NCBI RefSeq assembly: GCF_002102355.1
Contig: NZ_LQPT01000107.1
Location: 1-52,035, forward strand
Direction: 5' to 3'
From: Mycobacterium sherrisii
Lineage (GTDB): Bacteria; Actinomycetota; Actinomycetes; Mycobacteriales; Mycobacteriaceae
DNA: 52,035 nt
Part shown: piece after piece, positions 1-9,251 of the stretch
Layout of the letters: the number at the start of each line of letters is the position of its first letter
Numbering within the stretch: position 1 is the stretch's first letter
The notes under the pieces: generated by a model
Databases searched by the model: none
Seen by the model: the letters and a program-made list of their open reading frames with translations, nothing else
What the model was told of the DNA's origin: nothing
Translations under genes and position numbers: made by a program

Positions 1-59
1 ATCGATTACGGTCAAGAACCGCACGAAAACGGCGTGTCGCAGTTGATCCAATATCACTA

Positions 60-719
60 TTAGCCGGTTAAGAGGGGATCGGCTCCGTGGCAGAAGTCGG
101 GGCTAAATCCATAGTGGGAGGCGAATCGCACGTAATCCGGAGTGGGGACAACGACATTGGCGACGATACCGCCTTTGAGGCAGCCCATCCGGTCAGCCAG
201 GATCTTGGCCGGAACCCCGCCGATCACCTCGAGCGCTTCGGCGATCATCGCTAGCGTGGTGGAGGCCTTCTCGTCGCGAGCGAAGCGCACGAACCGCCAC
301 CGCGAATACGCCAGCACTGCGCAGAACACCATCACCCCCGGTGCGGCTTGGGCCCAGTCCATCACCAGATACTCACCCGGTGACCACACCGCAGGACGGC
401 GTTGATGCCGGTTAGCGTTGCGCCACAACACTTTCTGCTCGGCCACAAGCCGGCGGAAGTTGCGTGCCGAGCCCTGATAGCCGGCAGCGCGGGCGATCGG
501 CAACATCCGTTTCGCCGACATCTTGCCGTTGGAGTTCTTCACTCGGGTGGCGACCAGCTCGGTGAACGCGTCAACATTGCGTGGTCGTGGTTCCCGCGCC
601 GGCGGCCCACCGGCCTCGGCTCGCTCGATAACCCGCTTGACCGTTTTGTGGGTGGTGCCGCACAGTTCGGCCGCGCCGCGATAGGACCCGACCTGGTGAT
701 ACGCAGAAATGATGTTCAT
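60..719 (-). pseudogene. IS21-family transposase (IstA-like), 3' truncated
   Basis: About 219 residues remain of an IstA-type transposase that is normally over 400 residues long. The N-terminus carries a helix-turn-helix region (SYRGAAELCGTTHKTVKRVI), followed by the start of the DDE integrase core with VMDWAQAAPGVMVFCAVLAYSR. The reading frame leaves the family consensus after HYGFSPDFCHGADP and stops a few codons later, so the rest of the catalytic core and the C-terminus are lost. No IstB helper ATPase is present next to it. The start is the ATG at 719, where family similarity begins; the frame upstream to 818 has none. Not expected to be active. Confidence 0.85.
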
Positions 720-910
720 ACGCTCCCTTGCAGACTTCAATAGAGCTCCCTGGGCGGTGCAGTGACAGTTGGCGCTATCACCGTCACCGCCCAGGCCCTC
801 AGCTCCCGGAAATGACACGACGAGCCCGCAAAGGAGTGGGGACTTCTACTTGGCCACCAGTGGGGACTTCCTACTGGCCACAGATGGGGACTTTCTCATG
901 GCCATGGACA
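76..910 (-). mobile_element. Truncated IS21-family insertion sequence
   Basis: The element consists of the broken istA-like gene plus one intact end. The end, read on the minus strand, begins TGTCCATGGCC near 910, and IS21 elements typically start with TG. It is followed by three tandem repeats that are probably transposase binding sites. The other end is missing: the gene is cut near position 76 and the bases 1-75 do not continue the IS. Bases 1-59 hold nothing I recognise. Confidence 0.7.
836..907. repeat. Three 24-bp terminal repeats of the IS21-like element
   Basis: GTGGGGACTT begins at 836 and 860, and ATGGGGACTT at 884, giving an exact 24-bp period. Each unit ends in a TGGCCA-like block. 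IS21-family ends are known to carry several such internal repeats that bind the transposase. Confidence 0.8.
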
Positions 911-1140
911 CGTGGTCTGCGTGCTTCCGTGGTGCATCAGAACAAACGGCATCACCGTCCAAATGCCTTTCATCCACGGGTATTTCGGCTCCGCATACCG
1001 AATGCATCAGAACGCGCCATTGAGGTTCGTGTCGATCGCGTCGACCGACGCACCGTATCCGCAAGCTCATCGGTCGAGAGCCACCTCGTCAGCTGCGTTC
1101 AGTCCGCGGGCGGGCAAGTTTAGACAGCGTTCCTGACCGC

Positions 1141-1500
1141 CTACGAGGATGGTTGGTAGCCCGCCGCCGAGTTGCGTAATTGCCAGATCCGCGCCGGACA
1201 GAGAATCCCCACCGCGTTCGACACCACGTAATTGGCAGACTGTTCGTCGTTCGGGAAGACGTCACGCTTGGTATCCGCCATCACGTCGGCGTACGCGACG
1301 CCCCGAGTCACCTTGTCGCAGATACCCCAGCCGTATCCCAGGCCGTCGTTGTTCGGAAAATCGAAATGCCGCCGTACCGCGATGTTGTAGGTGTACTCGA
1401 CCTCCGGAGCCGGAACCGCCTGAGCCACGGGCACAACGACTAAGCTTGTCGACACCGAGATGGCTGCCACGACGAGGGTGCGAAAACCGGATTTGGTCAA
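1141..1500 (-). CDS. Secreted DUF732 protein
   Basis: 119 residues. A signal peptide runs from MTKSGFRTLVVAAISVSTSL to an AQA cleavage site near residue 28. The mature part has the DUF732 pattern: YGWGICDKVTRGVAYADV, then YVVSNAVGILCP, with one cysteine in each half that probably form a disulfide. DUF732 proteins are small exported proteins of mycobacteria without a defined function. The start is a TTG at 1500 preceded by GAGAGG. It lies 112 bp after the last Mce-associated gene on the same strand and may be the tail of the mce operon. Confidence 0.8.
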   Translation of the reverse strand: MTKSGFRTLVVAAISVSTSLVVVPVAQAVPAPEVEYTYNIAVRRHFDFPNNDGLGYGWGICDKVTRGVAYADVMADTKRDVFPNDEQSANYVVSNAVGILCPARIWQLRNSAAGYQPSS

Positions 1501-1612
1501 AGTTCAAGCCTCTCATGGCTGTCTTGCGCGAAGCCCTTCAACACCGATTTGGAAGCACGGAGGCGCGGAGCCTTCGCCGAAGTGGACCTCATGGCATCCT
1601 CTTTCGCGAATT

Positions 1613-2329
1613 TCAGACCGGCTCGAAATTCGCTATCAGCCAACGGTTATCGACCTTTTCCATCGTGAGACGGACGCTGGACGCGGTATCGGTGGGCGAC
1701 GTGTTGCCGATGGTCGTCGTCTGATTGACGTAGGCGAGCACGATGACGTGCCGCGCGTCCGCTGAGACGGGAGCCGCAACGGGAACCGTGGCGACCGCGG
1801 CGATGCGCTTCTGCTGGGCCCCGGGAATGACCACCTCGTTGATGAGCTTCGTGTATTCGTCGCGAAAGCTGCCGGTGAGACGATTGCTGGCCGCCTTCAG
1901 GTCCTTGCCCACGGAGTTGGGTTGATACGACAGCATGGCGATGGTCGATTCCATTGCCGCAGAGGTGGCTTGCACCGCAGCGGTTTGTGAGTAGTTGTAC
2001 GACTGAATCTGCCATTTCATGTAACCGGCGACCAGTGTGAGAACGAGCGCCGCGGCGGGAAGGACTCCGTATACCAGGATACTAGACCTCGAAACGCGCC
2101 CTCGCCGGCCGGCTTTCGGTGACCCGTCCTCCTTGTCGTTCAATCCGCCATCCGCAGGGTCTGCGGGTACCGCGGGGTCCGGTTCCCCGTCCCCGGACGG
2201 TGGCGTGTCTGCCACCGCGGTGGAATCCGGATCCATTGCTTCGATCGGCCGGACTTCATTGTCGTTGTCATTGTCGTGCATCGCATACTCCAAATCACCT
2301 CGGCGTGCAGCGAATAGCCGCCGGATCAT
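1613..2329 (-). CDS. Mce-associated membrane protein (second copy)
   Basis: 238 residues. An acidic, low-complexity N-terminal part of about 75 residues (MHDNDNDNEV, EPDPAVPADP) is followed by one transmembrane helix (ILVYGVLPAAALVLTLVAGY) and an extracytoplasmic domain ending in RLTMEKVDNRWLIANFEPV. This is the layout of the Mce-associated (Mas) proteins encoded after mceF in mycobacteria, thought to stabilise the Mce complex at the envelope. The ATG at 2329 overlaps the previous stop by ATGA, so translation is probably coupled. An alternative start is the ATG at 2281. Confidence 0.8.
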   Translation of the reverse strand: MIRRLFAARRGDLEYAMHDNDNDNEVRPIEAMDPDSTAVADTPPSGDGEPDPAVPADPADGGLNDKEDGSPKAGRRGRVSRSSILVYGVLPAAALVLTLVAGYMKWQIQSYNYSQTAAVQATSAAMESTIAMLSYQPNSVGKDLKAASNRLTGSFRDEYTKLINEVVIPGAQQKRIAAVATVPVAAPVSADARHVIVLAYVNQTTTIGNTSPTDTASSVRLTMEKVDNRWLIANFEPV

Positions 2330-2979
2330 GGTACGAACCGGACGTCGGATACCTTGGTCGAATCCCCCTGCTGCTCAACACCGATTTGCATGCGCCACCC
2401 CCGCGGCGTCGTATCGTTCGTGTTCGTACTCGTCATGGTCATCGACACGTTCACCAGTACTTTCGCCTTGTCGCCGTCCTCGGAAAGCAGCGCTGCCTCC
2501 GTCACCTTGCCAACCGACTTCGACTTCACCTTCTTGACGACCTCGGCGAACGACGCAGACCTCCGCTGGAAGTCGTCGTGGAAGACGCCCGTCGACGAAT
2601 CGAGAACCCGTTGGATGTCGCTGTCGACGGTGGCGAAGTCGATCGTCGTCAGGTTTATCGCCCCCTGGCGCGCCGCCTCGACGAACTGACTCCTCTTCGC
2701 AGCAGCGTGGCGGTCCTCATAGGTCTGATAGCCCAACCACGCGACGAGGGATCCGATTGCCCCCACGATCCCCATGCCCGCCAGTGCAGCGATACGCAGG
2801 CGGGAGGGGCGAACGCTGCCATTTTCTCGTTCGGACCCGTCCTTTTCACCCCCAGCTGAGGTGAACTCGTCGAAATCCGCGGCCGACGACTGGGCGTCAG
2901 CACCGGTCAGGGCGACCCCGCCCTCCGGCAGCGCGCCTTCGACGCCTACTTCCCCGCAGGGACTAACATACTTTCCCAC
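2326..2979 (-). CDS. Mce-associated membrane protein (first copy)
   Basis: 217 residues with the Mas layout: about 75 polar N-terminal residues, one membrane helix (LRIAALAGMGIVGAIGSLVA) and an outer domain with FHDDFQRRSASFAEVVKK and the closing GWRMQIGVEQQGDSTKVSDV. The GTG start at 2979 lies inside the end of mceF (34-bp overlap) and has AAGG six bases upstream; no later in-frame start precedes the membrane helix without losing the acidic region. It shares little sequence with the neighbouring Mas protein, as is usual for these pairs. Confidence 0.8.
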   Translation of the reverse strand: MGKYVSPCGEVGVEGALPEGGVALTGADAQSSAADFDEFTSAGGEKDGSERENGSVRPSRLRIAALAGMGIVGAIGSLVAWLGYQTYEDRHAAAKRSQFVEAARQGAINLTTIDFATVDSDIQRVLDSSTGVFHDDFQRRSASFAEVVKKVKSKSVGKVTEAALLSEDGDKAKVLVNVSMTMTSTNTNDTTPRGWRMQIGVEQQGDSTKVSDVRFVP

Positions 2980-4379
2980 GTCTTACCTTCCGTGTGCTGT
3001 GCGAGATCGGCCTGTGTATAGACGTTTCCGTCGGGTCCGACGTAATTGCCGGTTGCCGGGTCGTATTGCGCGACGGCGAGCGGCGGCGGCGGTGCTTGAG
3101 GCGCCGGGGCGCCGGGTGGCATCTGCGGGATGCTCTGGCCCGTCGTAGTCGCGTTGGGATCTCCCTTCCAGTAATTGCCCTCGTTGAGCGGAACGTACTG
3201 CTCGTCGCTCTCGCACATGGTCACGGTCGGGGCGCGTTTACCCGGCCTGGTGATGCACGGGTAGTTCCGCGCGCCGCGGACGACGTTCGGAGCGTCCTGC
3301 GGTATCCGGCAATAGAGATCACCGTCGGGTCGGTCCGGGATGTTAACCGCGTCGGGGCTGAACTGCTGCTGCGCGGGCAGGAATCCTGTGGTGCAGCCCG
3401 GGGGGAGGTTGAGGTTCAGATTGAACGACACGTAGACGCCGGGCCGCGGGTTCTTGGAATCCTTATTGGCCACCTCGGCGCCCTGCACCTCGGAGATCAA
3501 CTGAGGTTCCAGCACGAGCATTTGTTCGATCGCAGGTTGATACACCACCGCAACCTTTCCGACGCTCACCAGATTGGCCAGCAACACGGGCAGAGTGGGT
3601 TTAAGGCGCTCGACCAACTGGCGGGCCTGTTCGGCCCCGTTGCTGCCCTGCTGGATGAGGCCGGCCAGATCGCCGTCCTGCGTCTTGACCTGTTGCGAGA
3701 GGTCAGCCAAGTGCGACGCCCACCGTTGGATGGAATCAGCCGAATCGGCCTGAGAATCGAGAATTGGCCCGCTCTTGTCGATGAAATTCAACAAAGGGTC
3801 GAGGTTCTTCCTGGCATCGGTCGCGAGGGCGGTGGAGCCTTGCACGATGCGTGAGATCTCCGGTCCCAGACCACCGATGGCAGCGTAGCTCTCGTCGACA
3901 ACGGTCTTGACGTTGTCTCGCGGAATGGCCTGTATGCCGCGGTTCGCGGCGTCGAGAAGCGAGTTGATCTGCGGCGGTTCGGTCGTACGGTCTTCCGGAA
4001 TCACGTCGCCGTTCTTTAGCGGCGGACCGTCACCGCTGCGTGGCAGCAGGGCGACGTACTGCTCACCGATGGCGGACGTGCTGTGCACCTCGGCGACGAG
4101 GTTCGCGGGGATTTTTATACCCGATTTCAACGACAGCACGGCGTCGACGCCGTCGCGTGTCAGGCGCACGTCGGTGACCCGGCCGACTTCGGTGCCCCGG
4201 TAGGTCACGTTGCCTGATTTGTAGAGGCCACCGGCGCTCGGCAGCTTCACCGTTACCGTGTAGTACCCGATCCCGAACATCGCCGGCACGCGGATGTATC
4301 CGAACGCCATGATGGCGCCCGCAGTGATCGCGACGGCGGCGAATGCGGCGAGTTGCAATTTGATTCGTTTCGACAACAT
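2946..4379 (-). CDS. mceF: MceF, Mce lipid-transporter subunit
   Basis: 477 residues. An N-terminal membrane anchor (LQLAAFAAVAITAGAIMAFGYI) is followed by the MlaD/MCE domain at about residues 40-115 (YYTVTVKLPSAGGLYKSGNVTYRG, TSAIGEQYVALLP). A long helical region follows, rich in SADSIQ- and QQGSNGAEQ-like heptads that would form the tube-like barrel of Mce hexamers. The C-terminus is Pro/Ala-rich (PPGAPAPQAPPPPLAVAQYD). It is the last of the six Mce subunits and starts one base after the mceE stop. Six different Mce proteins with YrbE permeases and an MceG ATPase form an ABC-type lipid importer. Confidence 0.92.
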   Translation of the reverse strand: MLSKRIKLQLAAFAAVAITAGAIMAFGYIRVPAMFGIGYYTVTVKLPSAGGLYKSGNVTYRGTEVGRVTDVRLTRDGVDAVLSLKSGIKIPANLVAEVHSTSAIGEQYVALLPRSGDGPPLKNGDVIPEDRTTEPPQINSLLDAANRGIQAIPRDNVKTVVDESYAAIGGLGPEISRIVQGSTALATDARKNLDPLLNFIDKSGPILDSQADSADSIQRWASHLADLSQQVKTQDGDLAGLIQQGSNGAEQARQLVERLKPTLPVLLANLVSVGKVAVVYQPAIEQMLVLEPQLISEVQGAEVANKDSKNPRPGVYVSFNLNLNLPPGCTTGFLPAQQQFSPDAVNIPDRPDGDLYCRIPQDAPNVVRGARNYPCITRPGKRAPTVTMCESDEQYVPLNEGNYWKGDPNATTTGQSIPQMPPGAPAPQAPPPPLAVAQYDPATGNYVGPDGNVYTQADLAQHTEGKTWESMLVPAGK

Positions 4380-4380
4380 G

Positions 4381-5520
4381 TCAGTGCCCCTCCTGGTGGT
4401 AGGGAGCCACCAGGGGGTTCCCGGCCGTGTACGGACTCGGGAGCTGGCCGATCGTTCGTCCCCACTGCATCTCGAGTTCGGTGAGATTTCCCTCCCATCG
4501 GGTCCCGACGAGAAGGCCGTCGAGGCGGCTGAGTGTGAGATCGATGATGAAATCCGCGTTCACCGCGTTACCGCGGACGATCTTGTCGATGTTCTCCAGC
4601 GGGAAGGGCAGCGTGAGAAGGATGCTCAGCGCGCGAGTCAGGTCGGGCCCCGCGTCGGCGAGTGACTTGAACACCGGGCCGAGTTCCTTGATCTCGGCGA
4701 CCAGGTTTTGCTTGGTCTTATTCACCGAGTCAGCGGTGATGGCGCTGAGCTTTCCGAATGCGTTTACCGCTTCGACGAGGTTCGCGCGCTGGTCGGACAG
4801 TACCTTCAGCGCATCCGGCAACGTGTGTAATGCCTTGTCCAGCACGGGTTTCTGATCGGCGAACTGCCCGACTAGATTGTTGAAACTCTGATTCGCCGCG
4901 ATGATGTCGTTCGTCTGCTCGTTGAGTCGGCTCACGAACAGGTTGATCTGCTCAGTCAGACTGCGCAGCTCCTGCACCCGACCACCGAGGGCTTTCGCGA
5001 AAGCCACGTTGATGTCCTGAAGCTGCCCGATCCCCCCACCGTTGAGCAGTAGAGACACCGCGGCCAGCGTCTGGTCGGTGGTCGGGTAAGTCGCGCCGTT
5101 CGACAGTTTGATGAGCGATCCCTCGTGCAGTCGACCCTCTGGTGGTATGCCCGGCGTCGGCCCCAATTCGACGTGCAGGGAGCCGAGCAGACTCGTCTGC
5201 CCGATCTTCGCGGTGGCGTTGGCGGGGAGGTCGACGTTCCCGTTGAGCGTCATCGTGACCAGAGCGTGCCAGCCCTGCCTCTCGATCTTGGTGACCGTGC
5301 CGACATTGGCGTCGCCGACACGTACCCGGGAGTTGCGCTCGATCGTGCCGACATCGGGGAGTTGGGCCTGAATGGTGAAGGACCCGTCTCCACGCCCCTC
5401 CGTACCGGGCATCGGCAAGGAGTTCGGACCCTGCCACTGGCAACCGGTCACGGTGAAGCCGACCACCAGCAGTGACGCGGACACCCTGCGATGCAGACGC
5501 GTTCGATGACTGCGCATCAC
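4381..5520 (-). CDS. mceE: MceE, Mce-family lipoprotein
   Basis: 379 residues. The signal sequence ends in a lipobox, VTGC at about residues 24-27, so the protein is probably lipid-anchored like the MceE (LprK/LprN) subunits of mycobacteria. The MCE domain follows (FTIQAQLPDVGTIERNSRVRVG, TSLLGSLHVELGP), then the helical tube region (SRLNEQTNDIIAANQSFNNL). The C-terminus is short and not proline-rich. The GTG start overlaps the mceD stop by four bases (GTGA), and the stop is followed after one base by mceF. Confidence 0.92.
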   Translation of the reverse strand: MMRSHRTRLHRRVSASLLVVGFTVTGCQWQGPNSLPMPGTEGRGDGSFTIQAQLPDVGTIERNSRVRVGDANVGTVTKIERQGWHALVTMTLNGNVDLPANATAKIGQTSLLGSLHVELGPTPGIPPEGRLHEGSLIKLSNGATYPTTDQTLAAVSLLLNGGGIGQLQDINVAFAKALGGRVQELRSLTEQINLFVSRLNEQTNDIIAANQSFNNLVGQFADQKPVLDKALHTLPDALKVLSDQRANLVEAVNAFGKLSAITADSVNKTKQNLVAEIKELGPVFKSLADAGPDLTRALSILLTLPFPLENIDKIVRGNAVNADFIIDLTLSRLDGLLVGTRWEGNLTELEMQWGRTIGQLPSPYTAGNPLVAPYHQEGH

Positions 5521-6845
5521 GATCCCCCGTCGGGGGGTAGCAGCATTCCGGGCAGTCCCGCGGCGGGGTTCGTCGTGGTCGTCTTAGATTGGTCGGCCGC
5601 GGGTGTCGCCGACGCGGGGTCCTGGGGTTTCGGCGCCGCGACCGAATCGCCCGGTGCTACAGGTGCGGCCGGAGGAACGAAGTCGGGGCGAAGCCACTGC
5701 TCGCTCCAGTCCATCTCGTTCGGGCGTGCCGAGGCTCCGACGAACAGGTTCTCTCCTAGGGGCGGGAAGTTGTACTGCCGGTTCTTGAAGATCGGCGTCA
5801 AGTACTGCACGCACAACTTCGCCGATCGCGAGGCACCCACGCGCGACGCTGCGGCGACCGAACCGCACAACAGCGACACCGGATCGGCAAAGTTGTTGAC
5901 GGCGAGCGCTCCAGTGAGGGCACCCTGCGCGGGCTGGTACACGTTGGCGAAGTTCGCCGCCGCGTTCGGGAACACGTGCAGCGCCTGTTTGATGCCGGGC
6001 AGGCTGTCGTTCACCGACGTCGAAATAGACGCCAGCTCGTCCGTGGCAGTACCCAGCGCCTCGCGGTTCTCGCTGATGAACCGGGTGGCGTCGCCGACGA
6101 CCGAGTTCAGATCGCGGATGGCGTTGCCGACCGCGTTGGGGTCGTCAGCCAGTAGTCCGGTGACCGCCGCCAGATTCCGATTCAGTTGGCTCAGCAGGGT
6201 GGAGCTGTTTTGCAACGCGGACACCACGAGCGAAAGGTTCTTGACCGTCAAGAACAGGTCGTCGCTGTGATCTCCGAGTGCGGACAGCGCCTTCGACAAC
6301 TGGATGACCGTTTCCCTGATGTTGGCGCCTTGCCCTCGGAGATTGTCCGCGGCGGTATTGACGAACGCTCCGAGCGTGCTGACGCCGCCGGGCTGGGTCG
6401 GCTGCAGCGCTTCGGTCAACTTCTCGAGTTGCGCCCGTAGGTCGTCGTATTCGACCGGGACGGCGGTACGGTCCTCCGGAATCGTGGCGCCATCGGTCAT
6501 CACCGGTCCGGAGGTGTAGGCGGGCGTGAGCTGAATGGTGCGCGCAGTGACGAGCTGCGGCGACACGATGGCGGCCTTCGCGGCGGCGGGGATCTTGTAC
6601 CTGTCCTTCACCCAGAAGGTGACTTTGGCTCGAGTGGCCTGAGGCTCGATCGCGTCGATTCTCCCCACCGGGACTCCGAGGATCCGAACCTCGTCACCCG
6701 TGAACAGACCGTTGCTGTTGTCGAAGTAGGCGACGATGTGGGTGCGGTTGAGCTTGTCCATCGCGCCGAGCGCCACGGCTCCGCCGCAGACGAGCAGCAG
6801 CACCAAAGCGAGGGCCAAGCCGGCCTTTGCTCTTGTCGACTTCAC
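5517..6845 (-). CDS. mceD: MceD, Mce lipid-transporter subunit
   Basis: 442 residues. N-terminal anchor (AGLALALVLLLVCGGAVALGAM), MCE domain (HIVAYFDNSNGLFTGDEVRI, VSPQLVTARTIQLTPAYT), a helical region with repeated polar heptads, and a Pro/Ala tail of about 60 residues (PAAPVAPGDSVAAPKPQDPA). The GTG start overlaps the mceC stop by four bases. Order and overlap place it as the fourth Mce subunit. Confidence 0.92.
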   Translation of the reverse strand: MKSTRAKAGLALALVLLLVCGGAVALGAMDKLNRTHIVAYFDNSNGLFTGDEVRILGVPVGRIDAIEPQATRAKVTFWVKDRYKIPAAAKAAIVSPQLVTARTIQLTPAYTSGPVMTDGATIPEDRTAVPVEYDDLRAQLEKLTEALQPTQPGGVSTLGAFVNTAADNLRGQGANIRETVIQLSKALSALGDHSDDLFLTVKNLSLVVSALQNSSTLLSQLNRNLAAVTGLLADDPNAVGNAIRDLNSVVGDATRFISENREALGTATDELASISTSVNDSLPGIKQALHVFPNAAANFANVYQPAQGALTGALAVNNFADPVSLLCGSVAAASRVGASRSAKLCVQYLTPIFKNRQYNFPPLGENLFVGASARPNEMDWSEQWLRPDFVPPAAPVAPGDSVAAPKPQDPASATPAADQSKTTTTNPAAGLPGMLLPPDGGS

Positions 6846-8203
6846 GATCCGCCACTTCCGTTCTGCGCGTGGGGCTCATGGGCCGGTTCACCCGGAACGG
6901 GAACAAATACCGGCGTTGGGGTGGGTTCGGTCCTGGGCGCGCCCGCGGCGCCCGCCGCCGGTGGGCCAGGAGGGGGGCCGCCGGGGGCTGGTGCGGGCCC
7001 CGGGTCGCGATAGGGATAGCAGCCGGTGGGACCCGGAAGGGGTATTCCCGGCGGGCCGCATCCCTGGTCGCCCGGATTGCCGGTGATCGCGTCGGGGATG
7101 TTCAACCGGGGCTCGCCACCCTGACCCGTGCGCGGCATCGGCATCGGCAGCGGAGGTGTTCCCGGCTGACCCGTTTGCGGATCCGTCCGATCCGCCGGTG
7201 CAAGGACGTTCGGGTCGAGCCCGAGGTCGGAGAACGCGGCGTCGATGAAGGGCTGCACCAACTGGCCGGGGAGGTTGTCGAGGTAGGCCTTGAAGAACGG
7301 GCCCGATCCGACTGCTTCGCCGAGTGACATCGCGTACTGGTTCAGGTACTTGATCGCCAGCGTCAACCTGTCCTTGCGGTTGTCGACCAGGGTGAGAACA
7401 CCGTTGAGCTTGTCGAGCGCGGGGCGCAACTGCTGTTCGTTCTCGCCGATGAAACTTTTAAGCTGTTGCGCGAACGCCGACAGATTGGACGAAATCTGTT
7501 GCAACGCGGAGCTTTGCGTTCGCAGCTTGGGCAACAGGGAGTTGGTGTCCGACACCAGCTTCGCGATCTCGTCGGCGCGCTCGGACAGCACGGCGGTGGA
7601 CTTGCTGGCGTTGGCCAGCAGTTTACGCAGCTGTGCGTCGCGGTCACCGAGTGTCTGCGAGAACCGCGCGACACCCTGGACCGCATCGCGCAGCGCGGGC
7701 GGCGTGTCCCGGAAGGTGTTCGCCAGGGTCGACAGCGCGTCGGAGACCGAGTTGGTATTGAGCCCGTTGATCGTCTTGGATAAGTCGCCGAGCGCGTCAG
7801 GTAGCTGGTACGGGCTTCTGGTCCGCTCGAGCGGAATGGCGGACTTTAGTTCGCCGTCACCGCGTGGCGTCACCTCGAGCACTTTCGCTCCAAGCAGACT
7901 TTTGGTGCGCACGTTTGCTTCGGTCAGGTCGCCGAGGTGTACGTAATCGTCTACCTTGAAGGTGACTAGCACGCGGTCGCCGTCGAGATCGACCGAGTTC
8001 ACCTTCCCGACACGGTATCCCGCCACCTGCACGGGCGCGCCGGCGCGTAACCCGCCGGCTTCGGCGAAGTAGGCGGAGTAATCGTTCTCCGAGTCGAAGC
8101 CGGGGAGACGGTCGTAGTTGAGTGCGACGGCCACTACCACGAGGGTGACCGAGATTCCGGCGAGACCTATGAGGAACCGGTTGCGTTCGGTGAAGGATTT
8201 CAT
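6842..8203 (-). CDS. mceC: MceC, Mce lipid-transporter subunit
   Basis: 453 residues from the ATG at 8203, chosen because it overlaps the mceB stop as ATGA; a GTG at 8215 would add four residues. Membrane anchor (RFLIGLAGISVTLVVVAVAL), MCE domain (DYSAYFAEAGGLRAGAPVQV, TKSLLGAKVLEVTPRGDG), helical region (SSALQQISSNLSAFAQQLKS), then about 120 residues rich in proline and glycine (PPGIPLPGPTGCYPYRDPGP). The proline-rich tail is typical of MceC and MceD and may cross or touch the cell-wall layer. Confidence 0.92.
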   Translation of the reverse strand: MKSFTERNRFLIGLAGISVTLVVVAVALNYDRLPGFDSENDYSAYFAEAGGLRAGAPVQVAGYRVGKVNSVDLDGDRVLVTFKVDDYVHLGDLTEANVRTKSLLGAKVLEVTPRGDGELKSAIPLERTRSPYQLPDALGDLSKTINGLNTNSVSDALSTLANTFRDTPPALRDAVQGVARFSQTLGDRDAQLRKLLANASKSTAVLSERADEIAKLVSDTNSLLPKLRTQSSALQQISSNLSAFAQQLKSFIGENEQQLRPALDKLNGVLTLVDNRKDRLTLAIKYLNQYAMSLGEAVGSGPFFKAYLDNLPGQLVQPFIDAAFSDLGLDPNVLAPADRTDPQTGQPGTPPLPMPMPRTGQGGEPRLNIPDAITGNPGDQGCGPPGIPLPGPTGCYPYRDPGPAPAPGGPPPGPPAAGAAGAPRTEPTPTPVFVPVPGEPAHEPHAQNGSGGS

Positions 8204-9228
8204 TTCGGTGTGCACCGCCCCGTGTCCTGATTCACCAGTCTCACGTAGACCGGTTGGCCGCCCTTTCCGTTCAACTTCACCGAGAGCGAGCAGAGGTACT
8301 CCGGGATGAAGTCCCCGCGAGTGCCCAGTTTGGCGAGTGACCGGTAGGCGTCAGGCAGGGTGTTGAGCACACCGTCGATGTACTCGTGATCCGCGACGAC
8401 GATCGACGACACCCGATCCGACTGCGCCACAACGCTTTTGAACGGTTCACGCGTCTGAGCGAGGAGATCGGCTATCGTCGCCGTGGCCGCGTTAGTATAG
8501 GCGACCGCGTTGGTGACGTCGGTCTTGCGTTCGGCGAGACTGCGAACGAGCGACGACAGCGAATCGACCGTCTTCGCTAGCTGACCGCTCTGGCCCCCGA
8601 ACGACGCCAGCACCGTCTTGAGGTTTGTGATCACCTGCCCGAACAGATTGTCGCGATCCGCGAGTGTGTTGGTCGCGATCGCCGCTTGGCTCAAAAACGA
8701 TCCGATCGTGGCGCCCTCACCCTGAAACGCCTCAATCAGTGCGGATGACAGTGTGTTGACCTGCTGCGGGTCGAGTGCCCGGAACAGCGGACGGAATCCG
8801 CCGAGCAGCGTGTCGAGATCGAGGGCCGGCTCGGTGTGGGACGCCGGAATGGTGCCGCCAGCGCGGAGTTTCGCGGTGTCGCCGGGTCCGTCGAGGAGTG
8901 CCATGTAGCGATCGCCAATTGGGTTCGCCCAGCGGATTGCGGCCTTGGATCCGCCGGTGAGGACGACCGAGGGATCCGTCGAGAACTCCACGACGGCTTT
9001 GGCGTGCTCGTCGATGGTGATGCGCTTGACCTGCCCCACCTCGACGCCGGCGATGCGAACGAAGTCGTCCACCTTCAAACCGCTGACGTCCGTGAACTCG
9101 GCCTTGTACAGGGTCTGGTCGCCGAATCTGTAGTTGGCGAAGATCGCCAGTAGGGCAAGGATCCCTACGACGCAGACCAGGACGAACGCCGTCAAGTTGA
9201 CGACGACGCGTCGCAAGTTGTCGTGCAC
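8200..9228 (-). CDS. mceB: MceB, Mce lipid-transporter subunit
   Basis: 342 residues, the shortest Mce protein here and, as in other mce operons, without a proline-rich tail. Membrane anchor (LTAFVLVCVVGILALLAIFA), MCE domain (FTDVSGLKVDDFVRIAGVEV, NPIGDRYMALLDGPGDTAKL), a conserved helix segment (ALIEAFQGEGATIGSFLSQA) and a C-terminal CSLSVKLNGKGGQ with a lone cysteine. The GTG start at 9228 has GAGG about ten bases upstream and lies 23 bp after mceA. Confidence 0.92.
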   Translation of the reverse strand: MHDNLRRVVVNLTAFVLVCVVGILALLAIFANYRFGDQTLYKAEFTDVSGLKVDDFVRIAGVEVGQVKRITIDEHAKAVVEFSTDPSVVLTGGSKAAIRWANPIGDRYMALLDGPGDTAKLRAGGTIPASHTEPALDLDTLLGGFRPLFRALDPQQVNTLSSALIEAFQGEGATIGSFLSQAAIATNTLADRDNLFGQVITNLKTVLASFGGQSGQLAKTVDSLSSLVRSLAERKTDVTNAVAYTNAATATIADLLAQTREPFKSVVAQSDRVSSIVVADHEYIDGVLNTLPDAYRSLAKLGTRGDFIPEYLCSLSVKLNGKGGQPVYVRLVNQDTGRCTPK

Positions 9229-9251
9229 GATGTCTCAGCCTCTGTCGATGG

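Noticed and set aside
934-1013. TGCATCAGAAC occurring twice
   Set aside because: Only 11 bases, not symmetrical and not near a promoter; likely chance or an IS scar.
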